A DNA stretch of 64,000 nucleotides from Lachnospiraceae bacterium (GCA_022791975.1 JAAWAC010000044.1:1-64000), one strand, 5' to 3'; positions 26,904-36,459 are shown, numbered from the stretch's first letter. Made by a program: numbers and translations. Notes: a model not told the origin generated them from the sequence alone.

Positions 26904-29708
26904 ATGAAAAAGATCGTTGGAAAAGGAGAAGCTCTTCTTTTAGCCTTTCTGCGCTTGGTGTGGGGAGCAGGATATCTTCTAATTTCCCTGGCCATAATCA
27001 TGTATATGGATGAGGGATATCCCTTAAGGCGAGAGGTGGTGCCCCTGATCCTGTGCTTTTTGCTTTTGATCCTTTGTCAGATTTTGTTGGGAGTGGCCTT
27101 TTTTCTGGGAAGATCTCAAGGGGATGAAAAGAAAGGACATCTGGAAAATTTGCAGAGACTGGTGCCCGCCGGAACAATCCCTAATTTTTTGAGCGTGGTT
27201 TTTTTAGCTCTGTTTTTGAATCTTCCAGGGAGTCTGGAGGAGAATGAAGTTCTCATCATGTTGCGCTTGCTGTATTTTCTTGGCATGCTTGGGGGAACCT
27301 GTGTGTATCAGTTATCGCTTTTGGCAAGAAAACCAAGGCAGAGATGCCTGTATTCTCTGGGGCTTTTGGCCTGGATGCTATTTTTCCTGGGAGGAGGGAC
27401 TTTTCTAGCTGGAAATCTGGGAGAATTAAACGCGTTGCGTCTGATCCTTCTTTTGCAGTTGGCGGCTATCTGTGCCCGGCCGGTGTGGGGATGGATAATT
27501 CGCAGGAGACCAGAGCAGGAGGAGAACCTAGGATGGAGACAGAGGCTAAAAAGGACAGGAGTTTTGCTCCTTGGAGGCGGGGCTGCCTGGCTGTTGATTT
27601 TTTCCATGCCAGGAGAGCTGCTGGAGGTGGAGCCTTTGCAGGACCAGGAGGGCTATTATATGCTGTGCTCCCGGGAAGGCTTTGTGTGGTTTGTGGACCA
27701 GGTGCGAGGCGGGCGTATCTCCATAAATGCTAGATTGACTGGGGATATTATTTTAAATGACACAGATAATTGGGAAAACTGGCAGGAGGAGCCCCCGAAA
27801 CACAGATATGGGTGTATGTTGGATTACGAAGGATGCTTTGATGGCAATGGTTTTGCCCTGGAAGGATATTATTCCGGCCAACAGGCGCCGATTTTCCTCA
27901 GTCTGGGGCAGGCAGCAAAAGTGATCAATCTGAACATTCGGAAATCTTGGTTTCAAACTACCTATGAGGAGGCGTCTTATCTGGATGATGACGGGGAGCT
28001 TCAGGTGTTGTCGGCAGCCAGTCTCTTCTATAGAAATAAGGGAAAAGTTGCGGATTGTCAGGTGGAAGCTGGGGTTGTGGGAGCCTGGGATGCAGGCGGA
28101 ATTGGGGTGATAAATTACGGAGAAATGGAGAATTGTACCTTTTTGGGATGTCTGGAGGCAGGCATGGATTTTCGGGAGGAACTAGGAGAGGAGCGGTGGG
28201 CTCTGGAAACCTTGTATACAGGGGGAATCTGCAAATCCAACCGGGGTGTGATTCGAAATTGTATCCAGGCAGGCAGCGTAAATCTGGATACCATTTCTTT
28301 GGAAGCCTATATGAATTATGCGGCCGGGGGGATTGTGGGAGCTGTGGAGGAGGAGGGCCGGGTGGAAGGCTGCCAAAACCAGGGCCAGGTTACCTGTGCA
28401 CAGTTAGCCGGCGGCATCGCTGGGGCCAACCGGGGTGTCATTGTAAATTGTGAAAACAGTGGGGCCGTGCAGGTGGAGCAGGCGGATATGAGCTATAGCA
28501 ATTCTCTGATTACTGCTGGGATCTGTGCTTCAAACGGGGGCTTGGTAAGTGCCTGCTTGAATAAGGGGCCGGTGACCATTGAGCAGAAATGGTTAAGCTT
28601 CTATGCGCCGGTGTATGGCATTGCCTGCAATATTGTAAATCCCAGCCGGGGAATAACGGAGAATTGTTATTATCTGTCGGACAGTGCCCAACAGGATTAT
28701 CGGCAGCTGGGAGTGTACAAGCTGACCCAGGAGGAGCTTTCAGATGCAGAGGCATATGTAAGTGGAGAGAAGGCCATGGAGGATCGGGACAGCTTTGAAG
28801 CCTTTTCGGAACTGCCAGTGATCCCGGGGACGGATGAGGAGGATTATATTCACCTGCGTATGGGACCAGAGGAGGATTTGACATACGAGGTGCAGGAGGG
28901 AGACAGCCTCTGGAGCATTGCAGAGAGCTTTTATGGAGATGGAAATGCCTATTCTTTTTTGGGGAGAGACACAGATTGGCTATATCCGGGCGAACGTTTG
29001 ACAGTTCCCAGGCAGGACCGGTATCTGCTTCACGCCAATGAGGAGGAAGGATTTGACTGGTCCTTCTGCGTACTGCCTTCTGGGGAGAAGTGCCCCACCC
29101 GGTTTTATCTGGCAAAGCCTGTGGACTGGTATTATGGCAGTATGGATCTGGAGGCGGCAAGGGGCTTACATGTGCTGTGGCCCAAAGACAAGAACCTGGG
29201 GCAGGATGTTCCGGCTTCAGATATCCGAATTTTTTACCGGTTTGAGGGGAATTCTCAGGGGGATTTCTTTGGCGAAGACTGGGAGACGGTAAAGGAAGAG
29301 ATTCGGGAAAGTGGGGAAAAAATCTGTGGGCAGGCATTGTCTGGGCTTCGGTTTTACCGGTATATCCTGGATGGGGGAGAATCTATCTACGGATATTCCT
29401 TTCGGCTTTACAGGGACACGGACACCTTGCATTTTGTGGTATTCTACCGGCTTCAGAAGGAATTTTTGCTGGAGTGTATTGGGGTGGAGCCTGTGGGGGA
29501 AGATTTTCACCTTATGGAGCGGGTGCGTTATCTGGCAGCCCGGGCCATAAGCGGACCGGCGGTGGAAAAAGAAGAGTGTGATGTGGAGAGCTTTTTTGGC
29601 CGGGAAGATTGGAATTATCCCACCCTTCACAATCCTTTTGCTCTGGGAATGGCCTACGATCCCAGTGCGAGATGTAGCTCCTATATGCTGTTCACAGGAG
29701 TACAGTAA
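26904..29708 (+). CDS. Large membrane protein with GLUG-type repeats and a LysM domain
   Basis: A 934-residue protein. Residues 1-235 hold about seven hydrophobic segments. A long external region follows with GLUG-like repeats (GGIGVINYGEMENC, GGICKSNRGVIRNC, GGIVGAVEEEGRVEGC, GGIAGANRGVIVNC; about 395-575). A LysM domain (YEVQEGDSLWSIAESFYGD ... YPGERLTVP) spans about 660-702. About 230 further residues, rich in aromatic and acidic residues, have no recognised motif. LysM binds peptidoglycan and GLUG repeats occur in surface proteins, so this is probably an envelope protein. It heads a run with LRR, VWA and MoxR genes. No single family name fits the whole protein. Confidence 0.75.
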   Translation: MKKIVGKGEALLLAFLRLVWGAGYLLISLAIIMYMDEGYPLRREVVPLILCFLLLILCQILLGVAFFLGRSQGDEKKGHLENLQRLVPAGTIPNFLSVVFLALFLNLPGSLEENEVLIMLRLLYFLGMLGGTCVYQLSLLARKPRQRCLYSLGLLAWMLFFLGGGTFLAGNLGELNALRLILLLQLAAICARPVWGWIIRRRPEQEENLGWRQRLKRTGVLLLGGGAAWLLIFSMPGELLEVEPLQDQEGYYMLCSREGFVWFVDQVRGGRISINARLTGDIILNDTDNWENWQEEPPKHRYGCMLDYEGCFDGNGFALEGYYSGQQAPIFLSLGQAAKVINLNIRKSWFQTTYEEASYLDDDGELQVLSAASLFYRNKGKVADCQVEAGVVGAWDAGGIGVINYGEMENCTFLGCLEAGMDFREELGEERWALETLYTGGICKSNRGVIRNCIQAGSVNLDTISLEAYMNYAAGGIVGAVEEEGRVEGCQNQGQVTCAQLAGGIAGANRGVIVNCENSGAVQVEQADMSYSNSLITAGICASNGGLVSACLNKGPVTIEQKWLSFYAPVYGIACNIVNPSRGITENCYYLSDSAQQDYRQLGVYKLTQEELSDAEAYVSGEKAMEDRDSFEAFSELPVIPGTDEEDYIHLRMGPEEDLTYEVQEGDSLWSIAESFYGDGNAYSFLGRDTDWLYPGERLTVPRQDRYLLHANEEEGFDWSFCVLPSGEKCPTRFYLAKPVDWYYGSMDLEAARGLHVLWPKDKNLGQDVPASDIRIFYRFEGNSQGDFFGEDWETVKEEIRESGEKICGQALSGLRFYRYILDGGESIYGYSFRLYRDTDTLHFVVFYRLQKEFLLECIGVEPVGEDFHLMERVRYLAARAISGPAVEKEECDVESFFGREDWNYPTLHNPFALGMAYDPSARCSSYMLFTGVQ

Positions 29709-29767
29709 AAGGCGGCAGACGGGAGAAAAAAGCAGAAAAACAAAAAGGCAAAAGAGAGTAGAGAAGG

Positions 29768-30829
29768 ATGACAGAGGCAGAGGTTTTTGCATATGAGCTG
29801 CTGGATCAGGGAGTGCGGATCTGGCGGTGCTTTTCCTATGATAAGCAAGTGGAGTTCCCGGGGGAGCTGGAAGGGCGTCCGGTGACGGAGCTGGCAGCCT
29901 ATGTCTGCTCGGCTCATTTGGAGTCCGGATGGGAGGAACGGCTTAGAAAGACGGATCGGTTGCGTTACGGTACCCGGGAGGGCCAGGTATATAAGGGGCA
30001 ACCTCCTCTGGATCTGCTTGGTATGGAGGTGTGCGGTTCCCGGGTGGAGGCGGTTTCTCTTCCTAAAAAACTGGAAAAAATTGGAAAATATGCCTTTTAT
30101 AATTGTCACAAGCTGGAAAGGGTAAGCTTCTCCAGTGGCATTCAGGATTTGGGGGCTGGATTGTTTACCGGCTGCCATCATGTGAGGGAGCTGGATGTGG
30201 AGGTTGTGAGGGATTGGCCCTCCTGTCTACGGCAGGTGCTCACTGAGCTTACGGAGGAGCTGCGGGTAAATTATCGGGAGCCGGGTGGTTATGCACGTCT
30301 GCTGTTTCCGGAATTTTATGAGGAGGGAGTGGAAAATACGCCAGCTCGGATTCTCATGACACAGGTTCACGGCAGTGGCCTCCATTTTCGAAACTGCTTT
30401 CTGGAAACACAGTTTCAGTTTCCCTGGTATGATGAGCGGTTTTTTTGGGCACGATCCCAGGAAACAGCAGCCTTTGCACTGGAGCTGGCCCTTAGCCGTC
30501 TGTTGTATCCCCTGGGATTGGAGGAGAAAAGCCGGGAGGCCTATGAGGCCTATGTAAAGGAACATTTCCTGGAGGCGGGAACTTTTTTCCTGGAAGAGGG
30601 GCAAAAAATTAGAAGTCCATATTTCCAGGAGAGGTATCACAGTGGGGGTGGGCTGGACTACTTTTCGTGGCTTCTGGATAATAAAGCCTTTGGGCAGGTG
30701 ATAACCCCGGAGCTGCTTCGGGAGCTTATTGGACAGGCCCAGAAGAAACAGCGCCCGGAGATCGTCAGTTATCTGATGGATCGCAGGCATCAAATGTTTC
30801 CACAAAAGGGCAGAAGCTTTGCACTGTAG
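29768..30829 (+). CDS. BspA-type leucine-rich-repeat protein (LRR_5)
   Basis: A 353-residue protein. The N-terminal region reads as divergent LRR_5/BspA repeats: EFPGELEGRPVTELAAYVCS (about 38), then VEAVSLPKKLEKIGKYAFYNC and LERVSFSSGIQDLGAGLFTGC (about 95-140). The C-terminal 200 residues are helical and unrecognised (EKSREAYEAYVKEHF, EIVSYLMDRRHQMF). No signal peptide is visible, so it is likely cytoplasmic, unlike secreted BspA. It sits between the LysM/GLUG membrane protein and the VWA/MoxR pair and is likely cotranscribed with them; a protein-interaction role is inferred. Confidence 0.75.
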   Translation: MTEAEVFAYELLDQGVRIWRCFSYDKQVEFPGELEGRPVTELAAYVCSAHLESGWEERLRKTDRLRYGTREGQVYKGQPPLDLLGMEVCGSRVEAVSLPKKLEKIGKYAFYNCHKLERVSFSSGIQDLGAGLFTGCHHVRELDVEVVRDWPSCLRQVLTELTEELRVNYREPGGYARLLFPEFYEEGVENTPARILMTQVHGSGLHFRNCFLETQFQFPWYDERFFWARSQETAAFALELALSRLLYPLGLEEKSREAYEAYVKEHFLEAGTFFLEEGQKIRSPYFQERYHSGGGLDYFSWLLDNKAFGQVITPELLRELIGQAQKKQRPEIVSYLMDRRHQMFPQKGRSFAL

Positions 30830-30901
30830 GCCGTAAACAGTGGAGGACCAGTTTTGCGTGGAAGATAGAAACCTTGGAAAACAGGGAAGGAGCGAAAGGG
30901 T

Positions 30902-32212
30902 ATGAACCCATGGCTGGAGGAGGAAGAGCGCCAGCTTTATCGGCTGGATATTTGTCAGGATATTTTAAAATATGCCCGAAATGAACTGTATCTCCATATG
31001 CGTTTTCTGGATGTGGCCTTAAGTAGCCTTACCTTTGTGCCAGACCAGGAGATTCAGGTGGTGGGGACAGAGGGAAAAAGGCTTTTATTCGCGCCGGAGG
31101 CCTTGATAGCTCGGTACCAACAGGGGCGGATCTGGGTGAATCGAGCTTATCTCCACATGATTCTTCACAGTCTGTTTGCCCATATCTGGCACCGAGGAGA
31201 GCGGGAGGAGACCATCTGGCATTTGGCCTGTGACATTGCGGTGGAGTCCGTTCTGGATACCTGGTATAAACCCTGCCTTCACAGGCCCCCAAGTCCTTAT
31301 CGGCGGTCTGTTTACGCAAAGCTTCGGAGTAAGCGGAAGGTATTTACAGCAGAAGGGCTGTATCAGATATTGGTGGAGGAAAAGCTTGACGTTCGGGAGA
31401 AGCTGCGGCTAAAGCAGGAGTTTCAGGTGGATGATCACCGGCTATGGGAGCGGGAACAGGATCCGCGAATCCGGCAGGAGCAGCAGAATCACTGGAAGGA
31501 TATTCGGGAGCATATGGAAACGGAATTGGAAATATTTTCCAAAGAAGCTTCCGAAAATTCCAAGGGCTTGCTGGAACAGGTGCGGGCGGAAAATCGCAGG
31601 CGCTATGATTACCGGGAATTTCTGCGAAAGTTTTCTGTGCTGAAGGAGGAGCTGACCGTGGATATGGACAGCTTTGACTATATTTTTTATCATTATGGCA
31701 TAGAGCTCTATGGAAATATGCCTTTGATTGAGCCACTGGAGACAAAGGAGCTGCGAAAAATAGAGGATTTTGTCATTGTTATCGATACCTCCATGTCCTG
31801 TAAGGGAGATCTGGTGGAAAAATTTTTGCAGGAGACCTATGGGATTTTGTCCCTGGAGGAAAGTTTTTTTCGCAGACTCCAGATTCATATTCTCCAGTGT
31901 GATGAACGGGTGCAGTCCCATGTGAAAATAGAGAGCCAGGAGCAGCTGAAGCACTACATGGAGCATCTGGAAATTCGGGGATTGGGTGGCACGGATTTCC
32001 GGCCGGCTTTTCAATATGTGGAAGAGCTGCGGCAGCAGAGGGCATTCACCAGTCTTAGGGGGCTGATCTATTTTACTGATGGCTATGGTCGATTTCCGGC
32101 CCGAAGGCCACTCTATGATGTGGCTTTTGTGTTTTTTCGGCAGGATTATCAGGATGTGGATGTGCCCCCTTGGGCTATAAAGCTGATTTTGGATGAACAG
32201 GGAAAGGAATAG
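30902..32212 (+). CDS. VWA-domain protein (DUF2201-like), partner of MoxR ATPase
   Basis: A 436-residue protein. The N-terminal half resembles the predicted metallopeptidase-like region of DUF2201 proteins (WVNRAYLHMILHSLFAHIWH, about 80-99), but no HExxH is present. The C-terminal VWA-like domain carries MIDAS residues in FVIVIDTSMSCKG (about 290), LGGTDFRPAF (about 360) and YFTDGYGRFP (about 390). Proteins of this kind work with MoxR-type AAA+ ATPases in protein or cofactor maturation. The next gene is such an ATPase, 7 nt downstream. Its own target is unknown. Confidence 0.8.
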   Translation: MNPWLEEEERQLYRLDICQDILKYARNELYLHMRFLDVALSSLTFVPDQEIQVVGTEGKRLLFAPEALIARYQQGRIWVNRAYLHMILHSLFAHIWHRGEREETIWHLACDIAVESVLDTWYKPCLHRPPSPYRRSVYAKLRSKRKVFTAEGLYQILVEEKLDVREKLRLKQEFQVDDHRLWEREQDPRIRQEQQNHWKDIREHMETELEIFSKEASENSKGLLEQVRAENRRRYDYREFLRKFSVLKEELTVDMDSFDYIFYHYGIELYGNMPLIEPLETKELRKIEDFVIVIDTSMSCKGDLVEKFLQETYGILSLEESFFRRLQIHILQCDERVQSHVKIESQEQLKHYMEHLEIRGLGGTDFRPAFQYVEELRQQRAFTSLRGLIYFTDGYGRFPARRPLYDVAFVFFRQDYQDVDVPPWAIKLILDEQGKE

Positions 32213-32219
32213 GAAAGAT

Positions 32220-33758
32220 ATGAATATTAAGCGGGCCAAGGAAGAGATTAAAGACTCCATCCAGGCATATCTGTTGCGGGATGCCTTTGGAGAATATGAG
32301 ATACCTACCATGGGCCAGAGGCCGGTTCTGCTTTTAGGAGCGCCAGGGATTGGAAAGACTCAGATTATGGAGCAGATTGCCAGGGAGTGCAAAATTGGCC
32401 TGGTTTCCTATACGATTACTCATCATACCCGCCAGAGCGCCATCGGCCTGCCCTTTATTGCAGAGCGCAGCTACGGCGGGAAAAAGCAGCCAGTCACCGA
32501 ATATACCATGAGTGAGATTGTGGCTTCTATCTATGATAAGATGGAGAAGACCGGGTTGCAGGAGGGCATTTTGTTTATTGACGAAATTAATTGTGTGTCA
32601 GAGACTTTGGCTCCTGCTATGCTGCAATTTTTGCAGTGCAAGACCTTTGGCAGCCATGCCATACCCAGAGGATGGATCATTGTGGCAGCGGGAAACCCTC
32701 CGGAATACAATAAATCCGTGCGGGAGTTTGATGTGGTGACCATGGACCGGGTGAAAAAGATTCTGGTGGAGCCAGATTTTTCCGTGTGGAAGGAATATGC
32801 CTATGGACAGCGGGTGCATCCGGCGGTTCTTTCATATCTCAATATTCGGCCGAAATACTTTTATCAGATGGAACAGACTGTGGATGGCAAAGAGTTTGTT
32901 ACTCCCCGGGGCTGGGAGGATTTGTCCCGGATCTTGTATGTGTATGAGAAGTTGGGGAAACGAGCGGATCGGGAGGTGGTGAGCCAGTATCTCCAGCACC
33001 CCCGAGTGGCGAAGGACTTTGCCAATTATCTGGAGCTGTATAAAAAATATCATACGGATTATGAGGTGGAGGCTATCTTTCAGGGAAAGATTTCCCAGGG
33101 TGTTCTGAAAAAGGTGGCCCATGCTGCCTTTGACGAGCGCCTCAGCCTGGTTGGTCTTTTGCTGGACAGGTGTGCTGGTGCCTGCAAAAAGGCACAGGAG
33201 GCGGAGGGTTGTCTGGCCTTGCTATTGGAGCAGTTGAAGGCCTACCAGCGAATCATGGCAGAGGATCTGGAGGAAACGGATAGAACAGAGTCCAATAGAG
33301 AGCCAAAGCCGGCCAGTGTTTTGGGAGACGTTTTGGCTGAGGTAACCAACCGCTGGCAGCGGGAACGGGAGGCAGAGCTCCTGAGCCGCGAGGAGGACTA
33401 CGCCCTTCGCCGGGTGCAGGAGCTTCTGGAGCAGTATGTGCAAAGGCTTAAAATCGAAAATCTTAGTAATAGGGACCAGGCCTTTGCCCGGATACGGGAT
33501 TGGTTTGGAGAGGAGCGGGAGAACTATGAGAAGCTCTGTAACCAGGCCGGGGAGGCGCTGGAGCGATCCTTTGACTTTCTGGAGGTGGCCTTTGGAGTGA
33601 GCCAGGAAATGACGGTGTTTCTCACAGAGCTGAATGTGAGCAGGGACTGTGTGGAGTTTTTACAGACCTGGGAGTGTGAGCGGTATTATCAGTACAATCG
33701 AGAGCTTTTACCAGGAGAGAGCCATAAGGAACTTCTTCGACGAATTGAGCAGCTGTAA
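32220..33758 (+). CDS. MoxR-type AAA+ ATPase
   Basis: A 512-residue AAA+ protein. Walker A is GAPGIGKT (about 40-47), Walker B is ILFIDEIN (about 117-124), and sensor 1 is VAAGNPPE. A C-terminal extension of about 270 residues is helical and charged. The frame is open from 32193, but ATG 32220 avoids overlap with the VWA gene and has AGGA 5 nt upstream. MoxR ATPases act as chaperones with VWA partners, here the gene directly before. The substrate may be the membrane LysM/GLUG protein or LRR protein of the same run; that is inference. Confidence 0.87.
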   Translation: MNIKRAKEEIKDSIQAYLLRDAFGEYEIPTMGQRPVLLLGAPGIGKTQIMEQIARECKIGLVSYTITHHTRQSAIGLPFIAERSYGGKKQPVTEYTMSEIVASIYDKMEKTGLQEGILFIDEINCVSETLAPAMLQFLQCKTFGSHAIPRGWIIVAAGNPPEYNKSVREFDVVTMDRVKKILVEPDFSVWKEYAYGQRVHPAVLSYLNIRPKYFYQMEQTVDGKEFVTPRGWEDLSRILYVYEKLGKRADREVVSQYLQHPRVAKDFANYLELYKKYHTDYEVEAIFQGKISQGVLKKVAHAAFDERLSLVGLLLDRCAGACKKAQEAEGCLALLLEQLKAYQRIMAEDLEETDRTESNREPKPASVLGDVLAEVTNRWQREREAELLSREEDYALRRVQELLEQYVQRLKIENLSNRDQAFARIRDWFGEERENYEKLCNQAGEALERSFDFLEVAFGVSQEMTVFLTELNVSRDCVEFLQTWECERYYQYNRELLPGESHKELLRRIEQL

Positions 33759-33808
33759 AAGATACAGTTAAAAGCGCGTATACAAAAATACAAAGGAGGG
33801 CAAGAAAC

Positions 33809-34381
33809 ATGCATTATTTACAGGAGATAGAGAGCTTTGTACCCACATGTGAGCAGGAGGCAGGGGACAAGGGGATATTTTTAGAATATATCTCCCAATA
33901 TCCCCACACCATTCTGACCCGGGACTGTCGGCTTGGGCACTTGACAGCCTCCTCCATGATATTCAATCCCGGCCGGGATAAGGTGCTTATGGTGTATCAC
34001 AATATTTATCAGTCCTGGTCCTGGACTGGTGGCCATGCAGACGGGGAGGAGGAGATGCTGGGGGTGGCCATTCGGGAAGCCCAGGAGGAGACAGGCATCA
34101 AACATTTGCGCCTTCTTGGACAAGGGCTCTTCGCCCTGGATGTGTTGCCTGTGTGGGGACATTGGAAGCGGGGAAGCTATGTGAGCGCCCACATGCATCT
34201 GAATTTCACGTATCTTCTGGAGGCGGAGGAGACGGAAGCACTGCAAAAAAAGGAAGACGAAAATAGTGGCGTTTGCTGGATTCCCATATCCAAACTTTCG
34301 GAATATGTGACAGAGCCAGATATGTTGCCTGTCTACGAAAAGATGATCCGGGGGAGAGAGCAGGTAGAGAGAACCCTGTGA
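33809..34381 (+). CDS. Nudix hydrolase
   Basis: A 190-residue protein with a complete Nudix box, GHADGEEEMLGVAIREAQEETGI (Gx5Ex7REUXEEXGU; from about residue 75), surrounded by an alpha/beta fold (LMVYHNIYQSWSWTGGH before it; GVCWIPISKLSEYV near the C-terminus). Enzymes of this family hydrolyse nucleoside diphosphates linked to another moiety; the substrate cannot be assigned. The 50-nt gap from the MoxR gene and a good GGAGGG site suggest it is cotranscribed, but it may simply be a neighbour. It converges on the minus-strand YtaF-like gene. Confidence 0.88.
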   Translation: MHYLQEIESFVPTCEQEAGDKGIFLEYISQYPHTILTRDCRLGHLTASSMIFNPGRDKVLMVYHNIYQSWSWTGGHADGEEEMLGVAIREAQEETGIKHLRLLGQGLFALDVLPVWGHWKRGSYVSAHMHLNFTYLLEAEETEALQKKEDENSGVCWIPISKLSEYVTEPDMLPVYEKMIRGREQVERTL

Positions 34382-34412
34382 GGCTTGTTGGTACATGGAA
34401 CCCTGCTGGGGC

Positions 34413-35078
34413 TTAGATAAACAGCTCATAGATACCCAGACTCAGAAGCAATAGACCGGAGAGGCCATCTGCCAGGGGGCCGGAGGCGTTCAGCCTGCGA
34501 GTATGGCCCAGGCGGTTTCCCAAATATAAAAAAAGCAGGGAAAAGCCCAGGGTAAATCCACAGGTGGGCAAAAGCTTAAGGCCGGTAATGCTGGCGCCGA
34601 CTCCCATGCCAATATTGTTAACGGAAAGGGCCGCCCCTAAGAGGGCGGCTTCTTTGCAGGTAAGGGGTGTTGAGGCATCTTTTGATAGGGGACTTTCTTT
34701 GGGAAGGGAATCACTCTTTGGGAGAGCGTGTTCCTGCAAAAGGGGCGCAGGAGGGGATTTAACGTTACAGTCACAGGAAGAGATCCCAGAGATAGGGAGA
34801 ACTGTCTCCTTCCAGGCAAGGCTTCCCTTCCACAGATAGTAGAGCCCCAGAAAAATTAAGATGGCGCTGCCTGCAAGTTGAGCTGCGGCTTCTGGGATCA
34901 GGAGACTGATTTTTTCTCCCAACAAAAGAGACAACAAAGTGCCAGCCAGGGTGATAAGACTTATGAAAAGCTGCTGCCCGGGCCGGAAGCGCTGTTGTCT
35001 GATTCCGCAGGAGAGCCCCACAAGAAGGGCGTCGATACTGGAAGAAAATCCGAATAAAAGAGAGGAAACAATATGCAT
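34413..35078 (-). CDS. YtaF/MntP-family membrane protein (sporulation membrane protein YtaF-like)
   Basis: A 221-residue membrane protein with two homologous three-helix halves: GFSSSIDALLVGLSCGI early and ALSVNNIGMGVGASITG late, both carrying the small-residue and Asp/Asn motifs of the MntP/YtaF family. The frame runs to 35120, but ATG 35078 is chosen because the protein fold begins MHIVSSLLFGFSSSIDA and AGGTGAT lies at the right distance. A central loop of about 45 residues (rich in Pro, Ser, Lys) separates the halves. YtaF is a sporulation membrane protein in Bacillus; transport of Mn2+ is known for MntP relatives but not shown for YtaF. Confidence 0.83.
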   Translation of the reverse strand: MHIVSSLLFGFSSSIDALLVGLSCGIRQQRFRPGQQLFISLITLAGTLLSLLLGEKISLLIPEAAAQLAGSAILIFLGLYYLWKGSLAWKETVLPISGISSCDCNVKSPPAPLLQEHALPKSDSLPKESPLSKDASTPLTCKEAALLGAALSVNNIGMGVGASITGLKLLPTCGFTLGFSLLFLYLGNRLGHTRRLNASGPLADGLSGLLLLSLGIYELFI

Positions 35079-35140
35079 AAAATCACCTGGAAGGCTTTTG
35101 TTTCTTCTACTATATTCCAAAATGGGAAATCGGTTAGTGT

Positions 35141-36292
35141 TTAGGCCTCTTTCAAAAAGTCTAAAATCTGGGATTGGGTGGCTGGAAGGGAGCCTTGGAT
35201 CATCTCCGGTTTTCCGCCACCTCGTCCCTTAAAGGCCTTATGGAGGGCTTTCCCCAGAGGTCGGATGTCCTGGGTACGGCTGCCGATAATGTACCGGTAA
35301 CCAGTCTCATCATTGCCCAGGAAGGCGGCACAGTATCCTTCACAGCGAGCCATAAGCTGGTTTACAAATTCCCGCAGGGCATTGGCATCCAGATCTGCAA
35401 AGAAGTAGGAGAGGTTTTCACTGGCCTCGGGCAGGCTTTCAAGCTCTCGAAAGAGAAGCTTCTCCTGGAGGGCCATGCACCGTCCCCGGGTGGTAAATTG
35501 TTCTTCCTTTAACCGGGACACTGCCTCGGCCACCAGAGCCTCCTTGGCGGAGAGCAGTACGGAGATTTCCTTCACACTTGCATCCTTTTCCCGGTAATCC
35601 TTTAGAGCCCGCAGGCCACAGAGGATATTTACCCGGACACCACCCCGATGGCTCTGTACATGGGTCACTTTAATGAGTCCGATTTCTCCTGTGCGGTTAA
35701 CATGGGGGGCACAGCAGGCACAAGTATCGTAGCCAGGGAAGCTTACAATGCGGACCTGTCCCTGGATTTCGATTTTGCTTCGATAGAGAAGGGAAGCAAG
35801 TTCCTCCTGGCAGGGATAGGAAACCTCCACGGGAAAGTTGGCTGCCACGGCCTGATTAGCCGCCCACTCAATTTCCAGCAGGTTCTCCCGGGTCAGGGAA
35901 CCATTAAAATCCAGGGTTACCTCCTGATCTCCCAGGTGAAACCCCACATTGTCATAGCCGAACTTTTGATGTACCAGACCAGAAATAAGATGTTCCCCGG
36001 AGTGCTGTTGCATCCGATCAAAGCGCAAATCCCAGTCTATCACTCCAGTGACTGTGCTGTCTGGGCTTAAGGGCTTGTCTGTAGTATGGTAAATGATTCC
36101 TTGTTTTTCGTGTACATCCAGTACATGGACAGAGTCCAGCATACCTCTGTCTGCCGCCTGCCCGCCTCCTTCAGGAAAGAAGGCAGTGGCGTTTAATACC
36201 ACCTGAAATCCGTTTTTTCCCGGTTCACAGGATAGAACTTGGGCCTGGAAGGTATGTAAATGACTGTCCTTATGGTAAAGCTTTTCTGTCAT
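35141..36292 (-). CDS. Alanyl-tRNA editing protein (AlaX-type with DHHA1 domain)
   Basis: A 383-residue trans-editing protein. The zinc-binding HxxxH is HSGEH in RMQQHSGEHLISG (about 97), and the second motif is CACCAPH (about 190), both as in AlaRS editing domains. The early ATAFFPEGGGQAADRG segment is typical of AlaX. The C-terminus, FKGRGGGKPEMIQGS, is a DHHA1 signature. It hydrolyses Ser- or Gly-mischarged tRNA-Ala. It diverges from the 909-residue gene at 36,460 across a 167-nt intergenic region. Confidence 0.92.
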   Translation of the reverse strand: MTEKLYHKDSHLHTFQAQVLSCEPGKNGFQVVLNATAFFPEGGGQAADRGMLDSVHVLDVHEKQGIIYHTTDKPLSPDSTVTGVIDWDLRFDRMQQHSGEHLISGLVHQKFGYDNVGFHLGDQEVTLDFNGSLTRENLLEIEWAANQAVAANFPVEVSYPCQEELASLLYRSKIEIQGQVRIVSFPGYDTCACCAPHVNRTGEIGLIKVTHVQSHRGGVRVNILCGLRALKDYREKDASVKEISVLLSAKEALVAEAVSRLKEEQFTTRGRCMALQEKLLFRELESLPEASENLSYFFADLDANALREFVNQLMARCEGYCAAFLGNDETGYRYIIGSRTQDIRPLGKALHKAFKGRGGGKPEMIQGSLPATQSQILDFLKEA

Positions 36293-36382
36293 AGTGATTT
36301 CCCCTTTTTTCGTTTTATCTCCATCTTAACATTACAGGAAGGAGATTGGCAACTGTTTTCCCCGCTTTTTCAGGGTTTACAG

Positions 36383-36411
36383 TTGTCCTTTACAGGTGAA
36401 TGTAGTATGAT
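36383..36411 (+). promoter_or_regulatory. Candidate sigma-A promoter for the 909-residue gene
   Basis: TTGTCC (36383-36388) and TATGAT (36406-36411) with 17-nt spacing, 49 nt before the ATG at 36460. The intergenic region is divergent, so a promoter on each strand is expected; only this one is convincing. The match is 4/6 and 5/6 to the consensus. Confidence 0.5.
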
Positions 36412-36459
36412 AAAGAATAAGAAACCGTGGATGGCAAAGGAAGATTGAGGTAGGACAGT

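Noticed and set aside
28510-29337. 275-codon minus-strand frame inside the GLUG/LysM gene
   Set aside because: It is rich in Pro, His and Ser as expected for an antisense shadow in GC-rich DNA, has no ribosome binding site or motif, and the plus-strand frame carries GLUG repeats and a LysM domain.
31442-32311. 289-codon minus-strand frame opposite the VWA and MoxR genes
   Set aside because: It covers parts of two well-supported plus-strand genes and shows no recognisable domain.
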